A DNA stretch of 15,904 bases from an uncultured Prevotellaceae bacterium (GTDB lineage: Bacteria > Bacteroidota > Bacteroidia > Bacteroidales > Bacteroidaceae), in NCBI GenBank assembly GCA_946187025.1, contig CAMHPM010000006.1, positions 1-15,904 on the forward strand, written 5' to 3'. Shown here piece after piece: positions 14,056 through 15,904 of the stretch; position 1 is the stretch's first letter, and the number at the start of each line of letters is the position of its first letter. The notes beneath the pieces were generated by a model. That model had not been told where the DNA came from and did not search any database. It saw only the letters and a program-made list of their open reading frames with translations. Position numbers and translations under genes: made by a program.

Positions 14056-15093
14056 TTACACATTTAAGTTCTTAATTCCTACTTCCAATATCATGTCAGC
14101 AAATTCCTCTCCACTTATACATCTGACATTATTTTCAATTGCGAACTCTTGCGCATCTTGCGTAAAAGAATTGCAGGTAGTAACGACCCAAAGAATTGGG
14201 GTGCGATCTGGAAATCGTTCTTTGTATGTTGCATACGCAAGAACAACCTGTTCTAAGGCACTTTTGTCAACTTCAATATTGTATTGCTTTACTTGAACAA
14301 AGAGTGCAACTCGGAGTTCATCAAAAAGAGCTATCACATCTGCATCACCTTGTGCATGTGACAAATTCTTCTTTGCAGGAATAAATGCCGATGTTGCTCC
14401 CAATCGTTCTAAATACCATTTGACGACTTTCTCAAATCCAGCATCATTTATTTTACGATTGAGTTTGTCAAGAATTACTCCACGTGTTCCTTCAGCCAAT
14501 TCTAATTTGAGATTTGTAGTTTGTCCAGAATTAAAAGATTTAATAGCTTCATCTATTTCATTGGCTAAATCAGTTAATTCGATATTGGTCATTTGGAATT
14601 TAAGCCTTCGTTGAAGGTTGTTGTCTGCGTAGCCATCACGTGGAATATTAATGACAATAGGCTTCACCTCCCAAAAGAATCCCAATTCAAGCACTTCACC
14701 ATTTTGATTGAAATAGTTATTACCACTATATGATACAACACTTTGGGATACCTGCCCTTTTATAAAATCTTTAATGTGTTCTTTAGAGTGAGGTTTGTCG
14801 CCTACAATTTCGTAAACGCTGAAATCCTTTATGCCAGGAACAAGTACATAGTCTCCCTTGTGAAACTCATTCAAAAACAAATATAGGCAGAACCTGTTTC
14901 TTGTTAGAACGCCAAAATCTGTTTGATAAATAGAACTATATTCTTCCCGGTTTTTCCCAAGAACTTTGGAGAGGAAAGAATCGTTAGACACTTTGCCCCA
15001 ACCTGTAATGAGAATGTGTTCTTTGTCTAGCAGCATCTGCTTCACATCTCCCTCATAAGAGATGCGATGCATCCAATATCTTCGACTAATCAT
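14056..15093 (-). CDS. Mrr-like restriction endonuclease with an uncharacterised N-terminal region
   Basis: This is a 345-residue protein. The C-terminal part (~205-330) has the Mrr-type PD-(D/E)XK nuclease layout. GFEKVVKWYLERLGATSAFIP opens the fold with a conserved Glu (E221). GDADVIALF follows, with candidate catalytic D252. ALFVQVKQY (263-271) has the Q-x-K half of the active site (Q267, K269), the variant typical of Mrr. The N-terminal ~110 residues (RRYWMHRISYEG ... LITGWGKVS ... KGDYVLVPG) recall PUA/EVE-like modified-base readers, but this is a resemblance only. Likely role: cleavage of modified or foreign DNA, i.e. type IV restriction or defence. No methyltransferase is nearby. The gene is much richer in AT than the operon to its left, consistent with transfer. 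Confidence 0.75.
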   Translation of the reverse strand: MISRRYWMHRISYEGDVKQMLLDKEHILITGWGKVSNDSFLSKVLGKNREEYSSIYQTDFGVLTRNRFCLYLFLNEFHKGDYVLVPGIKDFSVYEIVGDKPHSKEHIKDFIKGQVSQSVVSYSGNNYFNQNGEVLELGFFWEVKPIVINIPRDGYADNNLQRRLKFQMTNIELTDLANEIDEAIKSFNSGQTTNLKLELAEGTRGVILDKLNRKINDAGFEKVVKWYLERLGATSAFIPAKKNLSHAQGDADVIALFDELRVALFVQVKQYNIEVDKSALEQVVLAYATYKERFPDRTPILWVVTTCNSFTQDAQEFAIENNVRCISGEEFADMILEVGIKNLNV

Positions 15094-15148
15094 CTTTTGT
15101 TCATAACATAATTGGATTCTACATAAATAGAAAAGAATAGTCTACCGT

Positions 15149-15201
15149 GAAGAAGAAACAGTAAACTTTATAGACTTTTTGAAGAAGAAACAGTAAACTT
15201 T
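15149..15201. repeat. Imperfect 32-bp direct duplication at a gene end
   Basis: GAAGAAGAAACAGTAAAC begins at 15149 and again at 15181; the identical stretch is 21 bases and similarity continues weakly to the end of a 32-base unit. The stop codon (15168-15170) of the truncated unknown gene lies in the first copy. The duplication thus altered or extended the C-terminus (about the last ten residues, Ser/Lys rich) or its downstream leader. Confidence 0.8.
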
Positions 15202-15904
15202 TTAGCCTTTATGTCTTGATTAACAATAAACTTGACAGGTGTTTTATCCCCAACATTAGAATCATACATTTCTTTTGAGCACCAGCCAGTTTGTTGTTGC
15301 ACAACATTTCCCTTCTCATCTATATAATTAATATTCAAATCAATATTCCAATAGTTATTTGCCGGGAAGCCTCTTTTGGTTCTTACAAACTCGATGTAGT
15401 AGTAACAATTATTATTATTATCATCATCATCATCATCTAACAAGGAGTATTCTTTGTCATCATCATCTAACAAGGAGTATTCTTTGTCCATTATTTTAAA
15501 AAAACCGCTCAACGGCCCTGAGATATTTTCCGTTTCTGGAGTAATAACACTTTCAGAAACTTCGGAATTAATCATGTTTTGTAATCTATCTGCAAGATCT
15601 GCATCTCCTATCTTCATAGCTACATCTAATAGCTCTGAATACAACCACCTTCCAGCATTATGTTCTTTGGCTATGCCAACAATACGCATCAGCCCATTAG
15701 TTCCTTCTGATTCCAAGACAAACATAGATTCTTGAAGAATAACATATCTTTCTGCTTCATCAGATTTCTTTTTTGATTCTTCATATTCTGATAGATCTTC
15801 ATTACGCCTCCACTCTGCATATTTAATTTTACATTGAGAGGTTTGATCTTTTAACTTATCAACAATTTCATAAGCAGTTAAAAATTCTTTAAGTTCGCAG
15901 GCCT
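15168..15904 (-). CDS. Unknown protein with Asp/Asn repeat linker, N-terminus beyond the window
   Basis: The frame is open from the right edge to TAA 15168-15170, giving at least 244 residues. An internal Met at 15725 is not needed as a start, because in-frame sequence continues upstream to the edge. The upstream part is highly charged and helical (IVDKLKDQTSQCKIKYAEWRR, then EYEESKKKSDEAERYVILQE), probably coiled coil. Next comes a short helical region (LYSELLDVAMKIGDADLADRL). An acidic linker made of KEYSLLDDDD units with D6 and N4 runs follows. The last part is a beta-rich domain with Trp and aromatics (YYYIEFVRTKRGFPANNYW, INYIDEKGNVV, QQTGWCSKEMY). No enzyme motif or family is recognised. 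It is upstream of the Mrr-like gene on the same strand, 74 bases away, and equally AT-rich, so the two may form a defence pair. Confidence 0.65.
   Translation of the reverse strand, partial: ACELKEFLTAYEIVDKLKDQTSQCKIKYAEWRRNEDLSEYEESKKKSDEAERYVILQESMFVLESEGTNGLMRIVGIAKEHNAGRWLYSELLDVAMKIGDADLADRLQNMINSEVSESVITPETENISGPLSGFFKIMDKEYSLLDDDDKEYSLLDDDDDDNNNNCYYYIEFVRTKRGFPANNYWNIDLNINYIDEKGNVVQQQTGWCSKEMYDSNVGDKTPVKFIVNQDIKAKKFTVSSSKSL
15408..15487. repeat. In-frame microsatellite and perfect 30-bp tandem repeat inside a coding region
   Basis: On the + strand (ATT)4 at 15408-15419 runs into (ATC)6 at 15420-15437, encoding N4 and D6 on the minus strand. A perfect 30-bp unit is repeated head to tail at 15428-15457 and 15458-15487 and encodes KEYSLLDDDD twice. 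All units are multiples of three, so copy-number change would alter linker length without a frameshift. Confidence 0.93.

Noticed and set aside
15168..15725. Complete 185-residue gene starting at Met 15725
   Set aside because: The frame stays open from 15725 to the right edge with plausible charged helical sequence, so the gene most likely starts outside the window.
1..15904. tRNA, rRNA or riboswitch
   Set aside because: No cloverleaf, rRNA segment or known riboswitch core was recognised in the intergenic stretches.

Overview
The window looks like a chromosome segment of a gut-type member of the Bacteroidales (Bacteroidota). Pointers are the TAnnTTTG-type -7 promoter elements, the absence of strong Shine-Dalgarno sequences, the Bacteroidota-style tyrosine recombinase, the large MG2-domain exported protein and the style of the surface-glycan genes. 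The genus cannot be fixed by reading alone.

Left part (1-5534, + strand): the 3' end of a probable Kdo/WaaP-type LPS kinase overlaps a stand-alone RelA/SpoT-like HD hydrolase by ATGA. A gene-free stretch of about 420 bp follows, filled by an in-register array of ten 22-bp repeats and a candidate promoter. Then comes a compact four-gene run: hotdog thioesterase, small lipoprotein, 940-residue MG2-domain exported protein and thymidine kinase. The run ends in a large inverted structure built from 11-bp repeats, which also receives the convergent transcript of a tyrosine recombinase (5668-6663, - strand).

Central part (6765-13878, - strand): a seven-gene operon for making 2-aminoethylphosphonate (AEP) and, by inference, attaching it to a glycan. 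In transcription order it is GT4 glycosyltransferase, PEP phosphomutase with an N-terminal nucleotidyltransferase-like domain, phosphonopyruvate decarboxylase, PntC/LicC-like cytidylyltransferase, AEP:pyruvate aminotransferase, LicD-family phosphotransferase and GT2 glycosyltransferase. Three junctions are ATGA overlaps, one pair overlaps by 68 bp, a candidate promoter lies at 13846-13878 and a rho-independent terminator at about 6765-6810. Read as a pathway: PEP to phosphonopyruvate to phosphonoacetaldehyde to AEP to CMP-AEP, then LicD-type transfer to a sugar placed by the glycosyltransferases. No phosphonate-degrading gene (PhnX, C-P lyase) is present, so the locus is biosynthetic. This is the most interesting system in the window, and the neighbouring recombinase raises the possibility of phase variation.

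Right part (about 13840-15904, - strand): an AT-rich block unlike the rest, with an Mrr-like nuclease that has an uncharacterised N-terminal region (candidate type IV restriction or defence enzyme). Upstream of it is a truncated unknown gene with a perfect 30-bp tandem repeat and a trinucleotide microsatellite encoding Asp/Asn runs. It has the look of a horizontally acquired defence-type island.
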